Assembly (NCBI GenBank): GCA_937927975.1
Contig: CALEZT010000196.1
Coordinates: 17,521-81,520, forward strand
DNA length: 64,000 bases
Direction: 5' to 3'
From: an uncultured Phycisphaerales bacterium
GTDB lineage: Bacteria > Planctomycetota > Phycisphaerae > Sedimentisphaerales > Anaerobacaceae
Part shown: one piece after another, positions 1 to 8,794 of the stretch
How positions within the stretch are numbered: the first letter of the stretch is position 1
Layout of the letters: every line of letters starts with the position of its first letter
Made by a program: the position numbers and the translations under genes
The notes under the pieces: model-generated
The model's database searches: none
Told to the model about the DNA's origin: nothing
What the model saw: only the letters and a program-made list of their open reading frames with translations

Positions 1-670
1 CCCAGTACTCCTGACGATTGGTGATTGCGTAGGTCCTGGGCCACAGGCCCTTTTCCTTGGCGTGTTCGTAGGCGGTGTTGAGCCGCGAGTCGAACGTCGG
101 GGCCAGCCGCGACAAGCCCATCTCGTGGATCGTATGGGCGAGCTCGTGAATCAGAATGTTCTCCGAGTGGTACGGATCGCCGGGCATGCACAGCAGGTTC
201 TCCTCGCCACAGCTTACTGCCGGGGCGTTCGGCGTAGCGCCCAGGCCGCGGGCCCGCCGGTCCCAGTAGGTCTTGGGCGTCAGTCTGCTGTGCTCGGGGA
301 TGTCCGTCGTGAACTCGTTCCAGGCCATGACAGCGACCCGCACGCGATTGGCGGCCAGGGCCTGGAGGATGTCGTCCCGGCCGCCAAGTATGCGACGAAT
401 GATCCAGGCGGCCTCGCGAAGGGCGTGATCCGAGACATTCGCGGAGCCGACAATCGGCAGCCCGCCCACGTCCAGATGCTTCTGATAGAACGGAGCAAGA
501 CCCAGTCTCTCTCGAACCGCCTCCGGAACCGGTGTGACCCGTTCTCGAATCGCAGGTTCCAGCGGCTCAGGCTGTTGCGCTCGAACAGTTGTGACCAGGC
601 ACGTCATCGCCAGGCACGCGATCGCAGCGAGCCGGCCACTTGAACGAGTGGGCAGAGGTTTCTTGCTCAT
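1..670 (-). CDS. Partial secreted zinc metallopeptidase (HExxH), C-terminus beyond window
   Basis: An open frame starts at the ATG complementary to 668-670 and runs off the left edge, so about 223 residues are visible. The N-terminus (MSKKPLPTRSSGRLAAIACL, then a hydrophobic run ending at VRAQQ) is a plausible Sec signal peptide. Near residues 190-200 the sequence LIHELAHTIHEMG contains HELAH, the HExxH zinc-binding signature with the catalytic Glu; the third zinc ligand is probably further on. The upstream part (VAVMAWNEFTTDIPEH, then YWDRRARGLG) resembles secreted lethal-factor-like peptidase domains, but I cannot assign a family. It is divergent from the gene at 781. The protease class is well supported; the substrate is unknown. 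Confidence 0.75.
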   Translation of the reverse strand, partial: MSKKPLPTRSSGRLAAIACLAMTCLVTTVRAQQPEPLEPAIRERVTPVPEAVRERLGLAPFYQKHLDVGGLPIVGSANVSDHALREAAWIIRRILGGRDDILQALAANRVRVAVMAWNEFTTDIPEHSRLTPKTYWDRRARGLGATPNAPAVSCGEENLLCMPGDPYHSENILIHELAHTIHEMGLSRLAPTFDSRLNTAYEHAKEKGLWPRTYAITNRQEYW

Positions 671-712
671 ACCCCAGTTCTAACCGCCCTGCCTCGTGCG
701 ATCAAGCCTCAC

Positions 713-740
713 TTGAATTGCTGCTCAATCCTGGTACGAT
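713..740 (+). promoter_or_regulatory. Candidate sigma70-type promoter for the 781 gene
   Basis: TTGAAT (713-718) and TACGAT (735-740) are separated by 16 bases. The predicted start near 747 gives a leader of about 34 nt before the ATG at 781. This favours 781 over the upstream in-frame starts at 640 and 739, which would lie before or inside the promoter. Confidence 0.45.
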
Positions 741-780
741 GGCGATGTCCTCAGAAGGAACCGCTTGCTCAGGAGTGTAT

Positions 781-3663
781 ATGACAAGGCCGCAAACTGT
801 CCTGCAGATCGCCATCCTCTTCACTTGCAGCTTGGCTTGTCGTGCGGCGACGCCTGCGCAGACCGTCACCGTTCGTCCCGAGGAGACCGACGAACTGCTC
901 GCCAATCCCGGCATCGGCTGGCAGACGTTCCACAGGACACGGGCCGAGGACAAGAGCCTGCCCGACTGGATTCCATCGACTGTTCATTACGCCCGCTGGG
1001 GTTGGGGCGTTCTGGAGCCCCGGCCGGGCGAGATCGACTACGCGTTTCTCGACAAGACCCTCCACGAGACGCGTGCGGCCGGGCAGCGGCTGGCGTTTCG
1101 CGTGATGTGCTGCTCCACGACGCCGGGCCGGCCCTACCAGCCAGCATGGCTCGCAGAGGCCGGCTGCAAGGTGCTCACGGTCGATTACAGCGGGCAAGAG
1201 GGGCTGACGATCCCCGACCTCGACGATCCGAACACGCTCGCCAGGCACCTGCACCTCATCCACCGGCTCGGGCAGCGCTACGACGGCCATCCCGACCTCG
1301 ATCACGTGGATCTGGGCACCGTCGGCTGGTGGGGCGAGTGGCACATGAGCAGCTCCAAGACCGCTCGAATGCCGACCCTCGCGAACCGCAAGCTCATCAT
1401 CGACACCTACGTCGGAGCCTTCCGCAAGACTCCCCTGCTGATGCTGGTTGGAGACACCGAATGCCTGGCGTATGCAGCCCAGCAAGGCGCAGGCTGGCGG
1501 GCCGACTGCCTGGGCGACCTGGGCGGGTTCTCGAAGAACTGGCACCACATGCGGGACGCCTATCCCAAGCTCATTCAGGAGGTGCAAGTCCAGGGCGCGT
1601 GGAAGAGAGCTCCGGTCGCCTGGGAGAGTTGCTGGGAGATGCGCAAATGGGTCCAGGAGGACTGGTCGCTGCGGTACATCTTCAACTACGCACTGGCTCT
1701 GCACGGCTCGTACCTGAACAACAAATCCGCCCCTCTGCCCATTGCCGACGAAGTCCGGCCGGAAATCGTACGGTTTCTCCGCAGACTCGGATATCGGTTC
1801 GTGCTCAGGGAACTGAGCCACCCCAAACAGGTCGGCGTCGGAGCCCGGCTGGCGATCGACGCGAAGTGGCAGAATGTCGGATCGGCCCCCTGCTATAGAC
1901 CCTACCGCGTCGCGTACAGACTCACGAGGGGCGATGGCCAGGCCAGCATCCTGGTCGGAGCAATCACCGTCGAGAAGTGGATGCCCGGCACCGTCGAGCC
2001 TTTCACCGAGGAGTTCATGAAGCAGCCGCCGGATCTGCCGCCCGGCGAGGTTGTGACGGTCGCCGATTCCGTAACGCTCCCCTCGGACCTGTTGGCTGGC
2101 AGGTATGCCCTGGCTATCGGGATTGTCGGTGACGAGTCCACAGAGCCGGTTGTGCGGCTCGCCATCCAAGGCCGTTCCGCCGACGGCTGGTATCCCCTGA
2201 GCAAGATAAGCGTCGTCCACGGGAAGGAATACCACGTCAGTCCGACGGGCGACGACTCGAACCCCGGCACGCGGGACCGGCCGTGGCGCAGCATCGAGAA
2301 AGTCAACGCCGTCGGCTTCGAACCGGGGGACACCATCCGCTTCGAGAGCGGTCGGCGATTCGCCGGAACGATCGAGCTCGACCGCATCCACGGGCTGACG
2401 TTGACGTCCGTGGGCGACCGTCCGGCCATCATCTACGGCGCGAACGGAAGCGGTTTGAAGGCGACCGCCTGCAACGATCTGACGGTGAAGAACCTGGTCT
2501 TCGTCGGCTCGGGACGAAAGGCTGGCAACACCTCCGACGGCGTGGTGGTCGTCGATTCGAACGGGCTCACGATCGACCACGTCGAGGTCAGCGGCTTCCG
2601 CGGCGGCGGGCTGCAACTGGACGGCATCCACGACGCGAGGATCTCGAACGTGCACGCCCACGACAACGGATTCGCCGGGATCAGCGTGGGATGGCGAAGA
2701 CGTTCCTCCCACGTGCGGATCGACCACTGCGTGGCCGAGAACAACCCAGGCGACCCCTCGAACCTCACCAACCACAGCGGCAACGGCATCGTCGTGGCCG
2801 CCACCGACGACGCGATCATCGAATACTGCCGTGCCTTCAACAACGGCTGGGACATGCCCCGCCAAGGCAACGGCCCCGTCGGCATCTGGGTCTGGGACGT
2901 CGACCTCGCGATCATCCAACACTGCATCTCGCACGACAACAAGAGCCCCGGCGACGACGGCGGCGGCTTCGACATCGACGGCGGCGCCACCAATTCCATT
3001 CTCCAGTACAACCTCTCGTACAACAACGACGGCCCGGGTTATTTACTCTGCCAGTTCCCCGGCGCGGGCGACTTCCGAAACAACATCGTGCGATACAACG
3101 TCAGTCACAACGACGGCGTCAAGAACAACCGCCGCAGCGGCATCGACGTTTTCTCCGCTAGCCCCAACGCATCCGACTGCCGGGTGTACAACAACACGGT
3201 GTACAATAGTCACGGCCCGGCCGTCGGATTCGGCGGTCTGCCCATGCTCAACGTCCTGTTTCAGAACAACATCTTCATCTGTTCCGGCGACGTGATCGGC
3301 GGCGAGGGCCAACGAGGACGCTTCGAGAACAATGTCTACTGGTCGGCCGACGGCAAGCCCCTTACGTTCGACGGTCGCGCCACCCTTCACGAGTGGGCCG
3401 AGACGACAGGCCAGGAAAAGACCGATGGCACAATCCTCGGCCGATCCCTCGATCCAAGAGTCAATGAGGTCAACGCGGTCAACGCCGTCACAACACTCTT
3501 CGATCCAACAAAACTCCCGGCTCTCACCGCCTACAGAGTGCAGCCTGACTCTCCCTGCCTGAAGGCCGGGATTCCAATCGCAAACAATGGCGGCCGGGAC
3601 TTCTGGGGCAACCCCGTCCCGCAGGACGCCAAGCCCGCGATCGGCGCATGCGAGAAACCCTAG
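781..3663 (+). CDS. Secreted DUF4832-like TIM-barrel protein fused to a right-handed parallel beta-helix
   Basis: 960 residues. The start at 781 is preceded by CAGGAG and begins a signal peptide (MTRPQTVLQIAILFTCSLAC). Residues about 35-330 look like a glycosidase-type barrel (NPGIGWQTFHR, HYARWGWGVLEPRPG, TVGWWGEWH), followed to about 480 by a beta-sandwich of the DUF4832 kind (WQNVGSAPCYRPYRVAYRL). From about residue 482 (EYHVSPTGDDSNPGTRDRPW) to the end there are repeated N-rich turns (NNIVRYNVSHN, DCRVYNNTVYNS) typical of a parallel beta-helix as in polysaccharide lyases and carbohydrate epimerases. Only 16 bp separate it from the GH42 gene, suggesting one operon for galactoside- or polysaccharide-degradation. 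The substrate is not predictable; the fusion of the two folds is unusual. Confidence 0.8.
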   Translation: MTRPQTVLQIAILFTCSLACRAATPAQTVTVRPEETDELLANPGIGWQTFHRTRAEDKSLPDWIPSTVHYARWGWGVLEPRPGEIDYAFLDKTLHETRAAGQRLAFRVMCCSTTPGRPYQPAWLAEAGCKVLTVDYSGQEGLTIPDLDDPNTLARHLHLIHRLGQRYDGHPDLDHVDLGTVGWWGEWHMSSSKTARMPTLANRKLIIDTYVGAFRKTPLLMLVGDTECLAYAAQQGAGWRADCLGDLGGFSKNWHHMRDAYPKLIQEVQVQGAWKRAPVAWESCWEMRKWVQEDWSLRYIFNYALALHGSYLNNKSAPLPIADEVRPEIVRFLRRLGYRFVLRELSHPKQVGVGARLAIDAKWQNVGSAPCYRPYRVAYRLTRGDGQASILVGAITVEKWMPGTVEPFTEEFMKQPPDLPPGEVVTVADSVTLPSDLLAGRYALAIGIVGDESTEPVVRLAIQGRSADGWYPLSKISVVHGKEYHVSPTGDDSNPGTRDRPWRSIEKVNAVGFEPGDTIRFESGRRFAGTIELDRIHGLTLTSVGDRPAIIYGANGSGLKATACNDLTVKNLVFVGSGRKAGNTSDGVVVVDSNGLTIDHVEVSGFRGGGLQLDGIHDARISNVHAHDNGFAGISVGWRRRSSHVRIDHCVAENNPGDPSNLTNHSGNGIVVAATDDAIIEYCRAFNNGWDMPRQGNGPVGIWVWDVDLAIIQHCISHDNKSPGDDGGGFDIDGGATNSILQYNLSYNNDGPGYLLCQFPGAGDFRNNIVRYNVSHNDGVKNNRRSGIDVFSASPNASDCRVYNNTVYNSHGPAVGFGGLPMLNVLFQNNIFICSGDVIGGEGQRGRFENNVYWSADGKPLTFDGRATLHEWAETTGQEKTDGTILGRSLDPRVNEVNAVNAVTTLFDPTKLPALTAYRVQPDSPCLKAGIPIANNGGRDFWGNPVPQDAKPAIGACEKP

Positions 3664-3679
3664 ATCGAAAGGCGACAGG

Positions 3680-5776
3680 ATGAAAGGCAACGTAATCATA
3701 ACGGCAATGGCGTGTCTGACGGCTCTGGTGTCTGCCGATCTGGTGCGAGGCGACGACAAGGGGATGGTCCTCGCCCCCGGCCGGCCCATGCTCATCGGCG
3801 TCGACTACTATCCTGAGCATTGGCCTCGCGAACGATGGGAGACCGACGCCAGGCTCATGAAAGAGGCGGGCTTCAACACCGTGCGTCTCGCGGAGTTCGC
3901 CTGGATCGACATGGAGCCCACCGAGGGACAGTTCGAGTTCGGCTGGCTCGACGACGCGATCAAGTTGATGGCGACGCACGACATCTACGTCATCCTCGGC
4001 ACCCCCACCGCCGTGATGCCCGCCTGGGTCGCCCGCAAGTACCCCGAAACCCTGCGAACGAAACCCGACGGCACGCGGGTCGTCTGGGGCGGCCGCAAGC
4101 ACAACTGCTATTCGAGCGGCGCCTACCGCATGCTCTCGGAGCGGATCGCCAAGGCGATGGCCGAGCGTTTCGCCCAATCGCCCAACCTCATCGGCTGGCA
4201 GATCGACAACGAGTTCGGCGGCGAAGCCTGCCATTGCACCTCGTGCCTGGCCGAGTTTCAGGACTGGCTCAGGGCCCGCTACGGCTCGCTCGACGAGCTC
4301 AATCGCGCCTGGGGCAACCACTTCTGGGGTCTGAAGTGCTCCACCTGGGGCGAGATCACGATCCCCGATTACGCCACCGACCGCGAGTGGGTGATGGGCA
4401 ATCCCAGCGCGTGCCTCGACTGGAAGCGATTCATCACGTGGCAGCAGGCCCGTTTCCAGGCGGAGCAGGCGAAGGTGATTCAGGCGATCTGCCCCGAGGA
4501 CTTCATCACGCACAACTTCATGGGCCTGTTCAGTTCGCTGGACTACTACGACATGGCCGTCGACCTCGACTTCGTCACGTGGGACAATTACCCCATCTGG
4601 TCGGGCAAGCCGGACATCCCGTACGATTTGTCACTGGCCGCCGACGTGATGCGGGGCCTCAAGCAGCAGAACTTCATGATCATGGAGCAGACAGCGGGCC
4701 CCTGCGGCTGGGATAGCTTCGGCCGCAACCCCTGGCCCGGCGAGATCCGAAAGATCGCCTATCAGCAGTTCGCCCACGGCTCCGACGGCCAGATCTGGTT
4801 CCGCTGGCGGACCTGCACCGCCGGCCGGGAGCAGTACTGGCACGGCCTGCTCGGCCACGACGGCAAGCCGCTGCGACGCTACCAGGAGGCCGCTCAGACG
4901 GCCCAGGAATTCCGCAAACTGGAGAGCCGCCTGCGGGGGACCACGGTCGTCGCGGACGTCGCCATCGTCTACGACTACGACAACCTCTGGTCGCTGAGCT
5001 TCCAACCCGGTTTCGCGGGCAACAGCCTCCAGGCCGCGATCAAACGCTACTACCACGCCCTGACGCGAGCGGGCGTCAACGTGGACGTCGTGAACCGTCG
5101 CGCGGACTTGTCCCGCTACAAGCTGGTCCTCACGCCGGACCTCTCGATCATGCCCGATCAGACCGCCCGCAAGCTCGACGCTTACGTGAAGAACGGCGGC
5201 GTCTTACTGGCCGATTGCCGCACAGGCGTCAAGGACGAGCACAACCTCTGCCTCGAGCGGACCCTCCCTGGCTTGCTGTCGCCCGCTCTGGGCATCACGA
5301 TCGAGGAATACACCAGCTTGGGCTCTGACTCCTGGTACAAAGTCGCGAGCAGCGACGCAGGCCGCACGTACACTGCGATTCAGTACGCGGACTGGGTGAC
5401 TCCGCAAGCCGCCAAGGCCATCGCGGGTTATCCCGAGCAATGGCACATGAAGCCGTTCGCAGCGGTCACTCGCAACGAGTACGGCAAAGGCAAGGCCTGG
5501 TACGTCGGGATGGTCGCCAAGGAAGAGGGCTTCTACGACGACCTGACCCGCCACCTCCTCGAAGACGCAGGCGTGAAACCGGTCGTCCACCCGCCTCTCG
5601 GCGTGGAGGCATCGATCCGCCAGGGACAAGGCCGAAGGCTGCTATTCCTCATGAACCACACAGACGAACCCAAGACCGTCACGGTGCCGCAGGGCCGCCC
5701 CGAGCTTCTCAGCGGCACAAAGACGGGCGACTCCCTCACAATCGACAGGTTCGGCGTGGCAATCCTGGAGTTATGA
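3680..5776 (+). CDS. GH42 beta-galactosidase, exported
   Basis: 698 residues. I chose the ATG at 3680 because it gives a short signal peptide (MKGNVIITAMACLTALVSAD) and follows the upstream gene by 16 bp. The barrel starts at GVDYYPEHWPRERW, a GH42 hallmark. The acid/base Glu is E178 in GWQIDNEFG and the nucleophile is probably E336 in MEQTAGPCGW. Cys143, Cys184, Cys186 and Cys189 match the four-cysteine zinc cluster of GH42 enzymes. The middle trimerisation domain (VADVAIVYDYDNLWSLSFQP) and the C-terminal beta-sandwich (LLFLMNHTDEPKTVTVP) are present, so the enzyme is full length. It should hydrolyse terminal beta-galactosides outside the cytoplasm, perhaps on products of the neighbouring beta-helix protein. 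Confidence 0.93.
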   Translation: MKGNVIITAMACLTALVSADLVRGDDKGMVLAPGRPMLIGVDYYPEHWPRERWETDARLMKEAGFNTVRLAEFAWIDMEPTEGQFEFGWLDDAIKLMATHDIYVILGTPTAVMPAWVARKYPETLRTKPDGTRVVWGGRKHNCYSSGAYRMLSERIAKAMAERFAQSPNLIGWQIDNEFGGEACHCTSCLAEFQDWLRARYGSLDELNRAWGNHFWGLKCSTWGEITIPDYATDREWVMGNPSACLDWKRFITWQQARFQAEQAKVIQAICPEDFITHNFMGLFSSLDYYDMAVDLDFVTWDNYPIWSGKPDIPYDLSLAADVMRGLKQQNFMIMEQTAGPCGWDSFGRNPWPGEIRKIAYQQFAHGSDGQIWFRWRTCTAGREQYWHGLLGHDGKPLRRYQEAAQTAQEFRKLESRLRGTTVVADVAIVYDYDNLWSLSFQPGFAGNSLQAAIKRYYHALTRAGVNVDVVNRRADLSRYKLVLTPDLSIMPDQTARKLDAYVKNGGVLLADCRTGVKDEHNLCLERTLPGLLSPALGITIEEYTSLGSDSWYKVASSDAGRTYTAIQYADWVTPQAAKAIAGYPEQWHMKPFAAVTRNEYGKGKAWYVGMVAKEEGFYDDLTRHLLEDAGVKPVVHPPLGVEASIRQGQGRRLLFLMNHTDEPKTVTVPQGRPELLSGTKTGDSLTIDRFGVAILEL

Positions 5777-6223
5777 GAGTCGTATCAGAGAAGCAGCAAC
5801 AATTCGATTCCACCCGTAGGGGCGACGCACGCGTCGCCCTCTCCCCTGAATGCGAACAGGCGAATCCCGTTCGTAGCTCGGACGAGTCTCGCGAGGTCGT
5901 GACGATTGGGGCAGCGGAAGCGAAGGAGAATCCCCCGCAGTACCGCGAGCCGGAGAGTCCGACCGCGAAATGTGTAGGTCTGGAACTGTTCTCCCATGGG
6001 ACAGGAAATCATCCGGCAGAACCAGGGCGCGACCGCCAGGACCATGGAGGTTCTGAGCATACTGCTCGATGGGGCAAGGTCCGTATCCGGCCCAGGAATC
6101 GCCTGAGTCGGCCCGACGTCACGACATGGACTGGCTCCAGTACACGATCATCGTCCTCGCCTCCTTCGCCGCCACGATCGCCCTGCACGAACTGCCCATT
6201 GAGCAGCCGTCTGTATAGTCTCC
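5777..6223. other. Intergenic region after GH42, convergent with the methyltransferase gene
   Basis: No gene is supported in these 447 bases. They hold a near-perfect palindrome (5819-5839, listed separately) and a 30-codon reading frame at 6126-6218 whose product would be one hydrophobic helix (MDWLQYTIIVLASFAATIAL). That frame has no ribosome-binding site, so it may be a gene remnant. Longer frames crossing the region show no domain-like composition. Confidence 0.5.
5819..5839. repeat. REP-like palindrome downstream of GH42
   Basis: GGGCGACGC and GCGTCGCCC form a perfect 9-bp inverted repeat with a 2-base centre (AC), flanked by GTAGG and TCTCCCC. It lies 43 bases after the GH42 stop. It could act as a transcription barrier, or be a copy of a dispersed palindromic element. 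There is no T-run, so a classical terminator is unlikely. Confidence 0.45.
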
Positions 6224-7114
6224 CTATTTCAGACCGGAGGCCACAGCGCGGATGTGGTCAGGGGTGGAGCCGCAGCAGCCGCCGAGGATGCGGATGCCGG
6301 CGTCGAGGATCTTGCGACAGGCCGTCGCGAATTCCTCCGGCGTGACCTTGTAGACCGCCTGGCCGTCCACCAGTTCCGGCTTGCCCGCGTTGGGCTCCGC
6401 GAAGATCTGGACTTTGCCTTGGGCCGCTGCCGCGTAGGCTTTGGCGAGTTCCACGTACTCGTCGAGCGCAGCGGTGCCGCAGTTGAAGCCGACGACGTCC
6501 ACGCCCAGGGCGATCATCTTGGAGACCGCCGTCGCGACGTCCACGCCCATCATCGTGCGGAAGCCCGCCCCGCCTTTGTCGAAGGACATCGAAGCCAGCA
6601 CGGGCAGCCCGCCGCCAGCCGATTTCGCCGCCTCGATGGCGAGGACGAGTTCATCGAGCGCGGTCATCGTCTCGATGATCAGGCCGTCCACGCCGCCCTC
6701 GCGCAGGCCCTTGACCTGCTCCACGAAGGCCTCGCGGACCTGGTCGGGCTTGAGCAAGCCGAGCGGTTCGAGGAAGTCGCCGGTCGGGCCGACGTCGCCG
6801 AGTACGTAGCGGCTCTCACCAGCCGCCTTGCGGGCGACTTGGGCGCCTGCCTTGTTGATCTCGAATGCCTTGTCGGCGCAGCCATGCCGGCCCAGGGCGT
6901 AGCGATTGGCTCCGAACGTGTTCGTCAGGATCGCGTCGCTGCCGGCGTCGAGATAGGCCTTGTGGACGTCCAGGACGAGGTCCGGCCGCTCGACGTTCAG
7001 CCAGTCGTTGCAGTGGCCGGGCTCGACGCCCCTCGCGAAGAGCTGCGTTCCCATCGCGCCGTCCAACACGAATACGCCCTTCTGAATCCTCGCCCTGAGA
7101 TTCCGTTCGGTCAT
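6224..7114 (-). CDS. Homocysteine S-methyltransferase family protein
   Basis: 296 residues, one complete Hcy-binding barrel. The N-terminus carries VFVLDGAMGTQLFARG, the hallmark of BHMT, MmuM and the N-terminal part of MetH. Next come DAILTNTFGANRYAL and VLGDVGPTGDFLEPLG. The zinc ligands are visible as a Cys in VVGFNCGTA and the Cys pair in ILGGCCGSTPDHI. It should transfer a methyl group to homocysteine to make methionine in the cytoplasm; the donor cannot be read from sequence. It lacks the folate and cobalamin modules of MetH, so it is either a stand-alone enzyme or half of a split MetH. The start ATG at 7114 follows AAGGTGAG. Confidence 0.88.
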   Translation of the reverse strand: MTERNLRARIQKGVFVLDGAMGTQLFARGVEPGHCNDWLNVERPDLVLDVHKAYLDAGSDAILTNTFGANRYALGRHGCADKAFEINKAGAQVARKAAGESRYVLGDVGPTGDFLEPLGLLKPDQVREAFVEQVKGLREGGVDGLIIETMTALDELVLAIEAAKSAGGGLPVLASMSFDKGGAGFRTMMGVDVATAVSKMIALGVDVVGFNCGTAALDEYVELAKAYAAAAQGKVQIFAEPNAGKPELVDGQAVYKVTPEEFATACRKILDAGIRILGGCCGSTPDHIRAVASGLK

Positions 7115-7159
7115 TTCTCACCTTCGCTGTCTGTCTGAAACTGTGCGTCCCAGGTCCCG

Positions 7160-8158
7160 TCATTGCGGGACCCACTCTCCGGCTTCGTAGTGATACGCGT
7201 TTCGATACTTCTCCGCCTTCGGCGGATAGAAAAACTCCTGTCGTTGCCGGTCGTTGAACTGGTAGGGCTTCAGACCGCTGAGCTTGATCTCCATGGAGTC
7301 CTTGCGTCCGTCCCAGGCGGTCGACACGATTCGAATCTGCGTCGGCACGTAGAACCCTTCCGCGACCGGCTCATACAAGCCCAGTTGCGCCGTCGCGACG
7401 ACTCTGCCGCGGTAGTCGAGGTACTCGATCTTGTAGACGCGGTAATCGCACGCATAGACGAACACGCGTTTGAACGCCCGGCCGGTCTCATCCTGCTGCG
7501 TGAGGACGTCATACGGTCCCTTGTTCGACAGAGTCCACGCCCCGGCGTCTGCCCAGGCGTTCGGGTCGCCCAGGATGCCGAACGCTTCGAGCACCACCTG
7601 AGGACTGACGCCCATCATCCGCCCCTCTGCGCCGCGCACCTGGCTCCAGTCGCCCAGGTAGTAGTCACTGATGTCCTCGACCGACAGGGCCAGCCAGAAC
7701 TGCTCTCGGTTGGAGCCCATGACCACGACGCGAGGCTTGACGCTGACGCTGCCTGCCACATACATCTGATGGGGAGGGTCGTATCGCACTTCCAGGAGCA
7801 GATTGTCCCGCCGGGCGACGCGTTTGCCCTGCTCGTGGTACGTCAGCATGGCTTCGCCCCTGGCCCGCATGGGCGTACCCGCGGAGGCATTGGCGGCCAG
7901 GGTCTGGAGCGCCGCTTCGACGGTCGCCTTGCCTGGACAGGTTCTCAGACGCTCGCCGCCGGTCTGGCAACCGGCGATCAAGAGCAGGAACAGAAGAGAA
8001 ATACGAAATCCGAAGCTCGAAATCCGAAACAAATCCAAGACCCAAAATCCAAATGACCGAAACGCACGCGTCCTGCTCATGAGCAGACAATCGGATGTTT
8101 GTTCTGAATCTTCGATTCGTTTTGAATTCCGGATTTCGAATTTCGGATTTCTCATCAT
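7160..8158 (-). CDS. Lipoprotein of unknown function with repeat-derived leader
   Basis: 332 residues from the ATG at 8158, which overlaps the TGA of the upstream gene (ATGA), as in translational coupling. The first 26 residues (MMRNPKFEIRNSKRIEDSEQ...) are simply translated repeat DNA. An ATG at 8080 (MSRTRAF) gives a 306-residue protein with lipobox LLLIAGC, and may be the real start. The mature part has no motif I recognise: EVRYDPPHQMYVAGSVSVKP, then FVYACDYRVYKIEYLDYRGR and FYVPTQIRIVSTAWDGRKD. This LolA/LolB-like alternation of strands suggests an outer-membrane lipid-binding lipoprotein, which is inference only. The bounds are firm at the C-terminus and uncertain at the N-terminus. Confidence 0.65.
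   Translation of the reverse strand: MMRNPKFEIRNSKRIEDSEQTSDCLLMSRTRAFRSFGFWVLDLFRISSFGFRISLLFLLLIAGCQTGGERLRTCPGKATVEAALQTLAANASAGTPMRARGEAMLTYHEQGKRVARRDNLLLEVRYDPPHQMYVAGSVSVKPRVVVMGSNREQFWLALSVEDISDYYLGDWSQVRGAEGRMMGVSPQVVLEAFGILGDPNAWADAGAWTLSNKGPYDVLTQQDETGRAFKRVFVYACDYRVYKIEYLDYRGRVVATAQLGLYEPVAEGFYVPTQIRIVSTAWDGRKDSMEIKLSGLKPYQFNDRQRQEFFYPPKAEKYRNAYHYEAGEWVPQ
8005..8151. repeat. Interspersed inverted repeat enclosing a lipoprotein start codon
   Basis: Arms at 8005-8027 and 8129-8151 are inverted copies that match at 21 of 23 positions (core GAAATCCGAA..TCGAAATCC). They are AT-rich against a GC-rich background. The arms flank a 101-base centre that contains the candidate start ATG at 8078-8080. 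The left arm encodes part of the signal peptide of the downstream lipoprotein, and the right arm overlaps the stop of the upstream gene. Confidence 0.6.
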
Positions 8159-8643
8159 AGATCCGCCTGCAGGATTTGTCCGATCTGCGAGGTGAGCTGC
8201 TCGATCTGCTCCTCGTTCAGATGCGGATTGACCACCTCGACGAGGTCTTTGTCGCCCGACACTTTGAGACGCCAGAGCTCCTGGCCGCCGTCGTTTCGGG
8301 TCGAATCGTACTTGAGCCGGCGTTTGCGCATGAGCACCAGAGCCAGCACGAACCGAAAACGTACCTTCTCCGCCTCCGTCTCGTTGGCCAGCCGTTCGAA
8401 GAACGCCATCAGCATGTCGTCGCTGATGAACAGCTCTCTCTTCTCATTGGGGGCGGCGAGCTTCGTCTTCCAGAAACAGTAGACGGCGGGTTTCTCCCGC
8501 TCCCAGTACTCGCCTGAGAAGTCCCGTCGCACGAGCCCTTGCTCGGCTTCGACAAGCGCTCCGTAATAGTCTTCGCCCGGTTCGATTTTTCGTCCGCTTC
8601 CGGAACACTGTCCGAGCGGTCTGTTGATTTCCCAGTCAGCCAT
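8155..8643 (-). CDS. Conserved-looking hypothetical protein, 162 aa
   Basis: Cytoplasmic, no signal peptide. The N-terminal segment (MADWEINRPLGQCSGSGRKI, then EPGEDYYGALVE) has a Cys-Gly turn resembling half of a zinc ribbon, but no second CxxC follows. The middle is helical and charged (DDMLMAFFERLANETEAEKV, RFVLALVLMRKRRL), and the end carries LNEEQIEQLTSQIGQIL. The stop overlaps the start of the lipoprotein gene (ATGA), so the two are probably cotranscribed from a promoter near 8720-8749. I do not recognise the family. It is well formed, with neighbour-like codon use, so likely a real gene. Confidence 0.7.
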   Translation of the reverse strand: MADWEINRPLGQCSGSGRKIEPGEDYYGALVEAEQGLVRRDFSGEYWEREKPAVYCFWKTKLAAPNEKRELFISDDMLMAFFERLANETEAEKVRFRFVLALVLMRKRRLKYDSTRNDGGQELWRLKVSGDKDLVEVVNPHLNEEQIEQLTSQIGQILQADL

Positions 8644-8719
8644 ACGCTCCTGTTTTCAGTGACGATCCTGCGAGCGATCCCTGCACCCGCGCAGGCCGCG
8701 CGTTCGCATTCAGCGCCTC

Positions 8720-8749
8720 AGGATACCAGAGATGCCCGATTCCTGGCAA
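8720..8749 (-). promoter_or_regulatory. Candidate promoter for the 8643-7160 gene pair
   Basis: On the minus strand, TTGCCA (8744-8749) and TATCCT (8720-8725) are 18 bases apart. The predicted start near 8713 gives a leader of about 70 nt before the ATG at 8643. Confidence 0.35.
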
Positions 8750-8794
8750 GGAAGTATGGGATAATCCTGTCGATGATTCAAGCCGCGGTGAGAT

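Noticed and set aside
769..2934. 721-residue minus-strand frame across the beta-helix gene
   Set aside because: Antisense shadow: Val/Asp/Arg-rich composition, and the plus-strand gene has a signal peptide, ribosome-binding site and conserved folds.
6126..6218. 30-codon frame encoding a hydrophobic helix (MDWLQYTIIVLASFAATIAL...)
   Set aside because: No ribosome-binding site, very short, and located next to a methyltransferase gene end; kept only as a note in the intergenic entry.
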